A stretch of 64,000 bases of DNA. It comes from Allodiplogaster sudhausi. Taxonomy: Eukaryota; Nematoda; Chromadorea; Rhabditida; Diplogasteridae. Position 1 is the first letter of the stretch. Every line of letters starts with the position of its first letter. The notes below the pieces were generated by a model. It was not told the origin of the DNA. It was given only the letters and a program-made list of their open reading frames with translations, and searched no databases. Both the position numbers and the translations under genes were made by a program. Where the stretch lies: contig CALZFC010000021.1 in the NCBI GenBank assembly GCA_945643635.1, positions 5,380,001 to 5,444,000 of the forward strand, written 5' to 3'. Below, in pieces: positions 36,214-46,042 of this stretch.

Positions 36214-36669
36214 AGTGAGAGGCGAGGGAGGCTACTGGATAATAAGAGAGAGAGACGCACCACTCGAAATATTAAAATGCCAAAATGAGGCCTTTAATGA
36301 AATATGTTTAACACGATTTGTGATTAACAAGTGATTAACACGATTTTTGTGCGCCTTTCAATTTGGAATAGAATAAACAGTTCAAAATTAATATATCTCA
36401 ACAACGAACAAAGTTATGATCATTTGAGTTTTTTTCGGGTTTTCGGTGCATATCCATGGTGAAATAACAGAAAAAATTTTTTTGAACAATTTTTTTGGGA
36501 TCTCTATAGGGTGCTACATAAGCCATTAGAAGGAATAAAAAATCAAAAAATTATTTTGTTCCCGACATGCCCGTGCTCGAGTCTCTCAGATTGGCTCTCT
36601 TAAAAGGTCATTCTTCTTTCAACTCAAACATCTTCCCGGCCTGAACTTTCTATTCTTTTGGAGTCGCCA

Positions 36670-38060
36670 ATGTTACTCGACGAATTCGACGACAAAGTTA
36701 CTTTGTTTTGCGCCGTTCGGCTGCTTCGCAGTCCGCTTGTGAAACTTGAAAAAAAAATTCGGCAGCTCGGAGATGACCTCGTCGTTCTGCTGGTGGTTAT
36801 TCCGTTTTTATCAATTAAGGATTGAAATAAAAATAAAAATAATACACATACATTTGTATCTTTTTGAGACATTCACGTAGCTCCTCCACTTATTTTTTAC
36901 ACAGATTTTCTTAAATGGCACGTCTTACAAAACAACAACATCCCTGCCGCGTACCCTTGTGTAGATCCTGCCTGCGGCGAGAAGCGCAGCGACTGTCTGT
37001 CCCTCTGCTCCCTCCTCCTACTCACTCTCTCGCGGTCGCACGAGTCGGGAGATGTGCTTGTGGCCGCAGAGCTTGTCGAACTTCTTTATCATACAGAGAA
37101 GTCTCATTCAATTTACTATTTTCTTTTTTATATTTTTCTTTAAAGTAACTTTTATTTATTTTTCTCTAAAAGCAAACAAATGCAATACATCGCCTCATCA
37201 CCCATATAATGGAAGGAAATGTGAATTTAAAAAAATCAATACAAAAAGAAACATAAAATGGATGTAAATTTTTACATTTTATCCAAATGAGTGGGAATCG
37301 CGCGAACCTTGCGGTGTTCCTAACGGTCTCTTCGGCAGCTAAACACATCAAAAACGTTTCCAGCTCGTTGAGAGCTTTTGAATGATGTATAATAATATGT
37401 CGAGGTTTGCCGGACCTTGCCGAAAGACTTCCCTTGTAAGAGGTAAAAGAATCCCCGCATTCCAAGACAACTACAACAACAACAAAATAGCTTGCCGCCA
37501 TGTACATACATATTTACAATATTTTTCTATAACGATTTTTGATATTCACAACAAAGTTGATGCATTTAAAGGACCTCCAGACTGGAAGCGAGGATGCGAG
37601 GGCTGCGAGACGAAGATGTCCGTGCGAAGACACATAAAGCGGGCGGCGCGGAGAGCGAGAGAGGACCAGGAGAGAATAGAGAGCTGCCAGACATGCAGGT
37701 AGATCTGCAGAGTTGGTTAGATCTTTCTTTCTCTCTCTCCCTCTCATTCTCTCTCTCCGCCTTCTTCTCTATTGCGATTTGCGAAGTGCGGCTGACAGCG
37801 CTTCGAGCTCCAATTTGCCGGCGTCGACCTGGTATTAAATAGGCAATTCCTTCAAGGGGATAAGGAAGGATATGAAATTTTACTGATGGTGAATAAATTA
37901 GGGAAAAATAAATAAAAGAATGTTCTGGAGCAGCAAAAACAGCAAAAGAACTCACAACGAGCAAATCAAGGGAACGCGCAGGCAGCAGAAGGAAATAAAC
38001 GAGGTCCTCGTGGGAGATTCTTCGCTTCCTTCAGCTGCTTCACTCTAAACAACGCCTTTC
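36670..38060 (-). CDS. Unidentified multi-exon gene
   Basis: Exon-like segments on the minus strand with splice sites: about 38040-37953 (ISHEDLVYFLLLPARSLDLL, donor GTGAGT), about 37838-37785 (VDAGKLELEAL, acceptor CCAG), about 37718-37575, about 37390-37325 (LNELETFLMCLAAEET), about 37085-37035 (KFDKLCGHKHISRLV), about 36990-36935 (AGSTQGYAAGMLLF, donor GTAAGA) and about 36795-36671 (NDEVISELPNFFFKFHKRTA, ending VVEFVE and a stop). The pieces are protein-like and GC-richer than the spacers, and they are collinear on one strand, so one gene is likely. Some joins do not agree in phase by eye. I do not recognise the product and see no diagnostic motif. Confidence 0.4.
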
Positions 38061-38431
38061 TTTCTCCGAAATTTTTATGATTAAAGATTTCCGTAGCATA
38101 TAAAAAAATTAATGGTAAGAGAGAAAAAGTTTGCTTCAATACTTCCTCTCCGTTTCCATCGAGTCGTTTTCAGAGGCACAAATGTAAGAGTAACCTCGTT
38201 CTTTTGGAGGCACCCTCTTAGCGGCACAGTGAAGACGCGATCAGAGAGCAGACGTTCACGGCTCTTTTTCAGAATGAGCCGAACATTGGCGGCTCCACGA
38301 ACAGGCGCGGACCGATGTCTCAAATAGCGTCATTCATGTTTTGCCACTTTTAAAATCTCTTCCTAAAAAACAACAAGCACGGCCACGTTGATATTGAGTG
38401 TGAAAGGGCCAGACAGATCAGATGCGTAGAT

Positions 38432-38470
<39 letters not shown>

Positions 38471-39330
38471 AAGTAAGATGGTGAGAGAGAGAGAGAGAGT
38501 GAAAGCAAGGTACAAGTGAGATTGTATAGAATGAAGGTGAAGTATAACCAGAAAGCGGAAACGAAGGAAAAGAAAGATGTGTTTCTTACCATTAGACATT
38601 TGCAGAGTAATAAAGGTGAGAGTTTATTTAGCTTCATGAGATAATTGGACAGATTAACTTACAAAAGTGTAGAAGAGTTAGAATAGGGCAAGACTTAGCA
38701 AACAAACAAATTAACATTCGCCAATCTGAACTTTTTCAGTTATATAAAGTTTTTCTATGGAAGCATTTTATCAGGAATCGGTTGAGCTTTACAAATGAAT
38801 ATTTTCTTCGCTTCTCAAAATATAATTGTTTCTTGTGTACAGTAACTGCATAAATACACTTTCCCAAAGGCATTCGCGCATGCGAATAATTTTGAGAAGA
38901 ACTGTCTAGCCGAATTGTGCGAGAGAGATTATTCAACCACATCTAGAGCTCACTAATGCTCCACCTTTGACTTTACACTATCTTTCTCTCTCCCTCTCTC
39001 TCTTTACCTCCCTCTCTGTATCTCTATGACTCTTTTCCCTTCCGTCCAGGTCCTTCTTTCTTTCTTTCTCTCTCATTCTGTATTTCTCTCGCTCTTTCTT
39101 TCTGACTCTCCTTTACCCATCTGCCTTGCGCCTCGAGGAGCTGTCTTTAAAACGCACACTGCACCATGTGAATTTCGAGACAACATTCGCAAGCAAACAA
39201 GCAAACAATTGCATAGCTAGCACCCCCCCCCCCAAACAAAGACAAAGAAACTCTCGTAAAAAAACTCGAATCGACAACTCAAACTAACAGTTAACTTCAA
39301 ATCACCCGTAAACAACAACGGCATGGTTAG
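38061..39330. other. Intergenic with GA/TC tracts and a C11 run
   Basis: GA tracts lie at 38433-38500 and TC-rich sequence at 38980-39110; an 11-base C run is at 39223-39233. No exon is supported. The right end is the collagen promoter region. Confidence 0.5.
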
Positions 39331-39338
39331 TATAAAAA
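39331..39338 (+). promoter_or_regulatory. TATA box of collagen gene 1
   Basis: TATAAAAA lies about 260 bases upstream of the ATG, implying transcription from near 39362. The 5' UTR then probably contains an intron, or is trimmed by trans-splicing, ending at TTTTCCAG (39582-39589), two bases before the ATG. Confidence 0.6.
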
Positions 39339-39591
39339 GGAAGTTGGCAGTCAAGGAGCATCAACAACTCAGGCAGCTTCTGGCAAGTAGCAAAGTTACA
39401 TCTTCTCGAGCTCATCCCATTTCTTATAAATACGATTTTTTCTTCTTATAAACACCCACCCAGTAACTAACTACCTTTTTATTAAAACTCGCCGATTCCA
39501 TTATTTCTTCCGGAATCCTTTCCACAACCCAGATTTGACGAGTTTTTTTGGCCATCCTTGCCACCCCCTATACTAGACGTGTTTTCCAGTC

Positions 39592-39792
39592 ATGGGTACG
39601 GACGGATTCGTCGCGTTCATCTCGATCGTCGCCGCGTCATTCGCTGTGAGCAGCCTGGCCGGGCTGGCCTTTGTGCTCAGCGACATTGATGCTTTCTACG
39701 ATGAGTCGATGCAGGAACTGGCCGTCTTCCGGGTTGGGAGAGTCAGAGAGGACGAAATGAAAGGAGAATAAGAGAGAGAGAGAAAGACAGAT

Positions 39793-39848
<56 letters not shown>

Positions 39849-40909
39849 GACAGAGGGAGAAAAGAAATAAAGATGTGAGAGGGAGAGACAGAGAGAACGA
39901 GACATAGAGAGTGAGACAGAGTGAGAAATATTAAGCGATAAAAAATATAGAAATAATTTAATAAGAAAATTTTGTAAGCAACATAAAATTGGTCCTTTAA
40001 AGGAAGCGGCGGACGCCTCGTGGACCGAAATGGTGGCAGTCACTCGCGGCGCACCCTCCGCAGATGCCTCCATCGCGGCTGTCTTTCGCGGCAAACGACA
40101 GGGCGACTCGTACGGCACGGGCGGCGGCGGCTGCAACTGTGGCAAGCAGCCGAACAGCTGCCCGCCTGGCCCGGCCGGTCCGCCCGGCGAGCCCGGCCTG
40201 CCCGGAGAGGACGGCCTTCCAGGTTCTTCGGCATTTTCTAACATATTAGAATTATATATGTACATATATAATTCTCTTCGACACATTCCAAATTAATATA
40301 TGTCTTTTCCCAATAGGACAATCTGGCCAAAGCGGTGGCGCGGCGCCGAGCAGTGGCTATGAAAGTAAGTCTAGCGCCTGCACCTCGTGCCCACCCGGCC
40401 CGCCTGGCCCCGCCGGCCCGGACGGCCCGCCCGGACTCGCTGGTCCGCCCGGCAACCCTGGCGCCCCTGGATTCGGCGGCGGTCCTCCTCCTCCCGGCCC
40501 GCCCGGCCCACCCGGAGATGCTGGCCAAGACGGTCAGCCTGGCCAGCCGGGTCCGCCTGGCAACCCCGGTGCGCCTGGACATCGTGGCAGAGGCCAGCCG
40601 GGCCAGCCCGGCCCGCCTGGCCCTCCAGGCGAGCCTGGACAGCCTGGCGGACCGGGACAAGCGGCGCCGCCTGGCGCGCCGGGCGCCATGGGCCCACCAG
40701 GCCAGCCCGGCGGTCCCGGACAGCCCGGCCCGGACGGAGGGCCGGGTGCGCCCGGCTCTGCCGGCGAGCCTGGAGGCGATGCCGAGTACTGCCCATGCCC
40801 ACCTCGCGGTGGCTCTCCTCCGCCGCCGATGCCGCCGCCGCCTCCCGCCTCTGGCTACAAACACAAGCACAAGACCCACCGCCACCGTGTCCACAAGCAG
40901 CGAGCCTGA
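39592..40909 (+). CDS. Cuticle collagen, single-copy member of the cluster (317 aa)
   Basis: Exons are 39592-39732, 40003-40222 and 40317-40909; total 954 nt, all joins in phase. It is a secreted structural collagen of the cuticle. Exon 1 encodes an N-terminal hydrophobic anchor ([20 protein letters not shown]) and an 'F..DSMQEL' type end. Exon 2 has a basic dibasic processing site (RGKR) and then Cys ([10 protein letters not shown]) before the first Gly-X-Y block. Exon 3 has the CTSC pair, the long interrupted Gly-X-Y region, the terminal [10 protein letters not shown] motif, a Pro-rich stretch and a His/Lys tail. A poly(A) signal AATAAA is at 40955-40960. The length is typical of nematode cuticle collagens (about 300 aa). 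The second intron starts with an unusual GTTCTT donor. No inverted partner exists for this gene in the window. Confidence 0.93.
39775..39850. repeat. (GA)n microsatellite in collagen gene 1 intron 1
   Basis: A run of GA repeats fills much of the first intron. Confidence 0.9.
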
Positions 40910-40960
40910 GCGGCATCTCTTCCATTTCTCGTTTCACAAACTTTGTATTCAAGAAATAAA

Positions 40961-41575
40961 ACATTATGATTCAATTGTCTCCTCAAAAACGCAAAAAATG
41001 GAAAAAATTTATCAACAGTAGAATTAAATTTTTGAAAACATTCAGTGAAATTATTAAAATGCTATAGTATATAAAAAAAACTTCTGCACAAAAAGGAGAG
41101 TAAAGTTCTAGTAACAATCGATTTGATCCCCCAAGGAAGGGGTGCAAACTCCTCCCATCCGGGAGGGTGAGAGGTGGGGGGTATCAAGGAGTGCCAAGGG
41201 GACCACTTTTTCATTGTTTTCGCTCTCAATTCTGTGCATGAAGGAATGTTCTTTCTTCTCTACTTGTCATGACGTGAAACAATGCATACGCTTCAGTTGA
41301 TGAGATGCATTAGTAACCCTCTCTTTCTTTCTTCCTTGCTCTCATTGTCTCTCTCTTTCCCTCTCCCGTTCTCTCTCTCTCTCTTCTACATCTTCACTCT
41401 CTCTCCCCCTCTCTCTCTCTCTCTCTCTCTCTTTCTCGTTCTTTCTCTTCCTCGAACCTGCTACTGACCTTGCTCGCATCGCTCTCCTTTCACTGCCCTC
41501 GGCAGTGAAAGCAAGAGATCTCGCACTCATTTGTCAAAGACAATTACGCAATTCCGGGGAACGCATGTTAGGACA
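40961..41575. other. Intergenic, TC tract at 41340-41440
   Basis: Contains the short palindrome CTCCCATCCGGGAGG (41152-41166) and a TC-rich block. No gene is seen. Confidence 0.5.
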
Positions 41576-42004
41576 TTGAAGAGGGAGAGAGAGAGGGAGA
41601 GAGAGAGAGAAAGAGAAAGAGAGAAAGAGAAAGAGAGCAAGAATGAAGAGAAGGCGATGAGCGGAAGTGAGTGTGAGAGAGGGATAAGGGCGAGAGAGCA
41701 AACGGCGACAGTAAAAGAGTGAAAATTACTCAAAAAAGCTCGTGATGCGACCGTTAGCATAGTAATTATTGTAACGCCATGCTCGGCTACGACGAGGAGA
41801 AGGAAAGAGAGTGAGAAAGAGAGAGAGATTGAGAGAGTGAGAGAAAGACAGAAGGGAGAAAGATAGGAAGAGAGAAAGACAGATGGAAAAGATAAGATGA
41901 GAGACAAAGAAAGAATGGCCGAAAAATCTCGACGAGACTGTTTGCGTTGTAAAGTTGTAACTCCTTGCTGGTCTGCCTCGGGAGAGGGAGGTGTGCGAGA
42001 GGAG

Positions 42005-42010
42005 TATAAA
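42005..42010 (+). promoter_or_regulatory. TATA box of collagen gene 2
   Basis: TATAAA lies 87 bases before the ATG. A possible trans-splice acceptor (CCCCAAGCAG) ends at 42082. The same pair of sites is present in the inverted copy. Confidence 0.6.
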
Positions 42011-42096
42011 GGCAGCGCGGTGCGAGTGAAAGGGCATCGTCTCCTCCTTTCTCCCCTCTCAACCTTTTCTCTCCCCAAGCAGTCCTTGCGAAAGAA

Positions 42097-43234
42097 ATGG
42101 GCGCCGATTCCCTTGTGGCATTCGCCTCGATCTCCTCGGCCATCCTGGTCATCTCCAGTCTCGGCGGCCTCGCCTACCTCCTCAATGACATCAATGCTTT
42201 CTACGAGGACTCCATCGAGGAGCTCGGCTTCTTCCGAGTAATTATCTTTATACTTTTATGTTTAAAAAGTTCAACACCAACTATTCGGAACTATGAAGAA
42301 TCTAGAATGAACAATGAGCAATGCTAAATTTACTTTGACATAAAGCTTTATGAAATCTGATTAGGCGATTGATAATAATAATGAATAATTCCAGGCGACC
42401 GCTGACAACGCATGGACCCACATGGTAGCTGTGACCCGGTCGCCCTCGGCCAGATCCTCCGCCTCGCCCCTCGACCTCTTCGGCCGCTCCCGCCGCCAGG
42501 CCGATTCCTGTGGCTGCGCCGCCAAGGCCGCCGCGTGCCCACCCGGCCCACCCGGACCTGCCGGCGCCCCCGGAGCCCCCGGAGAGGACGGACACCCCGG
42601 CGACGCTGGCAAGGACGGCGGAGCTTCCGCTTCTGCCGAGGCGTCCGCCTCATCCGGAGGCTGCATCCAGTGCCCGGCCGGAGCCCCCGGACCCGCTGGC
42701 CCTGATGGTACCCCTGGACCTGCTGGACCGCCCGGCGCCCCCGGAGCACCCGGAGTTGGTGGTGGTCCTGGAGCCCCAGGCGCCCCTGGACCTGCAGGAG
42801 ATGCCGGCGCCCCCGGAGCTCCTGGTGATAACGGCGCCCCTGGTGCTCCCGGAGCTCCCGGAACCCGCTCCACTAGCATCCCTGGACCCGCCGGAGCTCC
42901 TGGCCCCGCCGGACCCGCAGGACAAGACGGACAGCCTGGTCAGGCCGCGGCCCCTGGCGCTCCCGGCCCCGCTGGCCCAATCGGTCCCCCTGGTTCCGAC
43001 GGACAGCCCGGCGCCCCCGGCAACCCCGGCGCCCCCGGAGATGCTGGCTCGCCCGGCTCCGATGCCGAGTACTGCCCCTGCCCGCCGCGCTCTGGCGCCG
43101 CGTCCGCCGCGGTGTCCTCTGCGTCCGCCGCTGCGCCTGCCTCTGCGCCCGCTGCCGAGGAAGCCGCCGTCCACTCGTCGTCCGGCACAACCGGCTACCG
43201 CCACAAGCACAAGCGCGTTCTCAAGACTGCCTAA
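42097..43234 (+). CDS. Cuticle collagen of inverted pair 1, + copy (326 aa)
   Basis: Exons are 42097-42237 and 42395-43234; total 981 nt, phase-0 join. The N-terminal anchor is [20 protein letters not shown], followed by '[17 protein letters not shown]'. Exon 2 has a processing site RSRR, then CGC and CPPG, a Ser/Ala-rich linker, CIQC, interrupted Gly-X-Y blocks rich in GAPGAPG, the [11 protein letters not shown] motif and an Ala/Ser-rich end with GYRHKHKR. It is secreted and cross-linked in the cuticle through the Cys pairs. AATAAA is at 43319-43324. It differs from its inverted partner at 45074-50228 by one residue that I could see (GDNGA here, GDNGV there). Confidence 0.93.
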
Positions 43235-43639
43235 GAAGTGCGAGCAGCAGAGATGCACCACAGTGTCTGTAAAATAGCACTTTGATGACACACAAAAGTC
43301 TTTCCACGAATTTATGTCAATAAAACGCGTAGAATGCAGTTCCTTCTTTGATCGATGACAACCTCACTTATGTGTAATTACATATAGACAACGCGTTAAA
43401 AAGTGAGGAGAAAATTATCTCGAATATATGAAAAACTTAAGAATTCATTAAAAAGGAAATATTCGACGAATGCGAGTCGTATAATTTCCTAATCATAAAT
43501 TAAGCCATGATTGGTCCTCGCAAAAGGTGATTATTTACACGATTCATCTGTGTCGATGCTTGTGTCATTCATGTATGCACATACACTTCCTCAACGCTTT
43601 ACATAGCTAATACGTCAATTATAATTCGCGTCGCTCGAT

Positions 43640-44815
43640 TTATCGATTTTTGGTGCTATCCAAGTTGGGGGGGAGCAAAATATTTTCATTTTTCAATCTT
43701 CCACGAATCATTCACAGAAGGTTTTCAGGCCATCGGGAACATGAAAAAGAACGTAATATGCGAGTTTAGCAGGTCTGAAAACCCCATAGAGCACCATCTT
43801 AGCTGCCGCGCATTCAATCTGTCTAAAGTTTGAAACATGTTCGTAACACTTGCTCGCAACATTGGCGTTCTTGTCACAGGCTGAGAACAAGCTGGAAACA
43901 TGTCGAGCTCAACACATTCTAACAAATCTCTGCGAAATAGCACAGAGCAGAGAAAAAAAGACGTCTCCAGTCGTCCGGTGCACGTCTCCAGTCTCTCCTG
44001 GCCGACCAAAGTACTCACAGAAGCGACGAGATAGGACACACATTGAAGAAAAAGACACTTCGCACCTCTTCGAGTAAGACGAAGATGTACAAAGTGTCTT
44101 TATTTCTCTACCTGTACTATTTCGTCGCTTCTGTGAGTACTTTGGTCGACAAGGAGAGTATGGAGTCACGACCGGCGACGTCTTTTTTCTCTGCCCTGTG
44201 CTATTTCGTTGGTGACGAGCAGGGATGTCTAAAGCGGCCCGGCCCGTTGCTAATTTGGCGGGCCCGGGCCCGGCCCGGGCCGAGATTTTGAAGGCAGGGC
44301 CCGGCCCGCTTACCCCACGGGCCCCACACGGGAAGGCCGGCCCGTTGCCAATTTGGCGGGCCCGGGCCTAGATTTTGAAAATAGGGCCAGGCCCGGCCCG
44401 GCCCGACCCGCGGGACAGCGGGCCGGGGCCGGGCCGGCCCGGGCCTGGTTTTGGACATCCCTGGTGACGAGCCAAAGCTGCACCAGAGCAGCTCGTCACA
44501 ACCTGCGTCTCCATCTTTCCGTTGTCTCTCCATTTTTTTGCTTATTCTGACCAATTGCCCACCTCAGAAGTTCGAAACAGGAAGTGCGCACAAGCGCTTA
44601 AGTGATCACAAGCTGGATTCATGTTCGGAACACATGTGTATTAAGATAGGTGGGCAAATTGCCAATTCTTCTGTTGTGAACATGCTCGAAAGAAGATTTT
44701 TTCGAACATGTTGCAAACTTCGGACAGATTAAATGCGCGGCAGATTTTTTGAACATTATATTGATGTTCCCCATGGCCTAAAACCCCCTGTGCACAATTT
44801 GGGTCGATTAGAAAA
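43640..44815. repeat. Spacer of inverted repeat 1, itself a diverged foldback
   Basis: The block at 43700-44060 is mirrored by 44100-44215 and 44472-44800, with the centre near 44075 (for example ACCAAAGTACTCACAGAAGC and its complement). It is more diverged than the collagen arms and is split by the hAT MITE at 44220-44463. No gene is supported. Confidence 0.7.
44220..44463. mobile_element. hAT-type MITE with perfect 8-bp target duplication
   Basis: The ends are CAGGGATGTC and GACATCCCTG, a 10-bp terminal inverted repeat of hAT type. The flanks are GTGACGAG at 44212-44219 and again at 44464-44471. The body is extremely GC-rich, made of GGCCCGGGCC-type repeats. It is 244 bp with no coding capacity. 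Confidence 0.92.
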
Positions 44816-44819
44816 AAAA

Positions 44820-46042
44820 ATTTATTATGCGACTCGCATTTGTCGAATATTTCCTTTTTATGAATTCTTAAGTTTTTCATATATTCAAGATAATTTTCTC
44901 CTCACTTTTTAACGCGTTGTCTATATGTAATTACACATAAGTGAGGTTGTCATCGATCAAAGAAGGAACTGCATTCTACGCGTTTTATTGACATAAATTC
45001 GTGGAAAGACTTTTGTGTGTCATCAAAGTGCTATTTTACAGACACTGTGGTGCATCTCTGCTGCTCGCAGTTCTTAGGCAGTCTTGAGAACGCGCTTGTG
45101 CTTGTGGCGGTAGCCGGTTGTGCCGGACGACGAGTGGACGGCGGCTTCCTCGGCAGCGGGCGCAGAGGCAGGCGCAGCGGCGGACGCAGAGGACACCGCG
45201 GCGGACGCGGCGCCAGAGCGCGGTGGGCAGGGGCAGTACTCGGCATCGGAGCCCGGCGAGCCAGCATCTCCGGGGGCGCCGGGGTTGCCGGGGGCGCCGG
45301 GCTGTCCGTCGGAACCAGGGGGACCGATTGGGCCAGCGGGGCCGGGAGCGCCAGGGGCCGCGGCCTGACCAGGCTGTCCGTCTTGTCCTGCGGGTCCGGC
45401 GGGGCCAGGAGCTCCGGCGGGTCCAGGGATGCTAGTGGAGCGGGTTCCGGGAGCTCCGGGAGCACCAGGGACGCCGTTATCACCAGGAGCTCCGGGGGCG
45501 CCGGCATCTCCTGCAGGTCCAGGGGCGCCTGGGGCTCCAGGACCACCACCAACTCCGGGTGCTCCGGGGGCGCCGGGCGGTCCAGCAGGTCCAGGGGTAC
45601 CATCAGGGCCAGCGGGTCCGGGGGCTCCGGCCGGGCACTGGATGCAGCCTCCGGATGAGGCGGACGCCTCGGCAGAAGCGGAAGCTCCGCCGTCCTTGCC
45701 AGCGTCGCCGGGGTGTCCGTCCTCTCCGGGGGCTCCGGGGGCGCCGGCAGGTCCGGGTGGGCCGGGTGGGCACGCGGCGGCCTTGGCGGCGCAGCCACAG
45801 GAATCGGCCTGGCGGCGGGAGCGGCCGAAGAGGTCGAGGGGCGAGGCGGAGGATCTGGCCGAGGGCGACCGGGTCACAGCTACCATGTGGGTCCATGCGT
45901 TGTCAGCGGTCGCCTGGAATTATTCATTATTATTATCAATCGCCTAATCAGATTTCATAAAGCTTTATGTCAAAGTAAATTTAGCATTGCTCATTGTTCA
46001 TTCTAGATTCTTCATAGTTCCGAATAGTTGGTGTTGAACTTT
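44820..46042 (-). repeat. Inverted repeat 1, right arm, first part
   Basis: This is the reverse complement of about 42245-43490. The arm is broken at 46043-46046 (TTAA) by the 4.0-kb transposon and resumes at 50064. Confidence 0.85.

Larger units (their letters stand above)
32019..36599. mobile_element. Composite region bounded by GAGAG-family TTAA termini
   Basis: The left end is TTAA then GCGAGCCTCTCTGTAAGGAT (as in copies 1 and 2); the right end is ...GGCTCTC then TTAA (36600-36603), whose inner 200 bp match the 53713-55748 subfamily instead. The interior holds a nested AGGAG MITE (32387-32815), sequence shared with copy 2 (32040-32380, 32816-33200) and an LTR-retrotransposon remnant (33231-36213). 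It could be one element that received insertions or two different elements brought together. Confidence 0.55.
41580..43490 (+). repeat. Inverted repeat 1, left arm
   Basis: This arm contains collagen gene 2 with its promoter and 3' flank. It is mirrored by 44820-46042 plus 50064-50800 on the minus strand, with very high identity from the GA tract upstream of the gene to about 255 bases past the stop codon. Confidence 0.85.

Noticed and set aside
37575..37702. Plus-strand Cys-containing frame (CEGCETKMSVRRHIKRAARR)
   Set aside because: It overlaps a minus-strand exon series with better splice context and stops soon after; I could not support both.
42650..43291. Long antisense and alternative-frame open frames over the collagen genes (also at 40238-40894, 45017-45658, 52270-53049 and 57189-57968)
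   Set aside because: GC-rich Gly-X-Y repeats keep several frames open; only the sense frame has the anchor, processing site, Cys pairs and splice phases.
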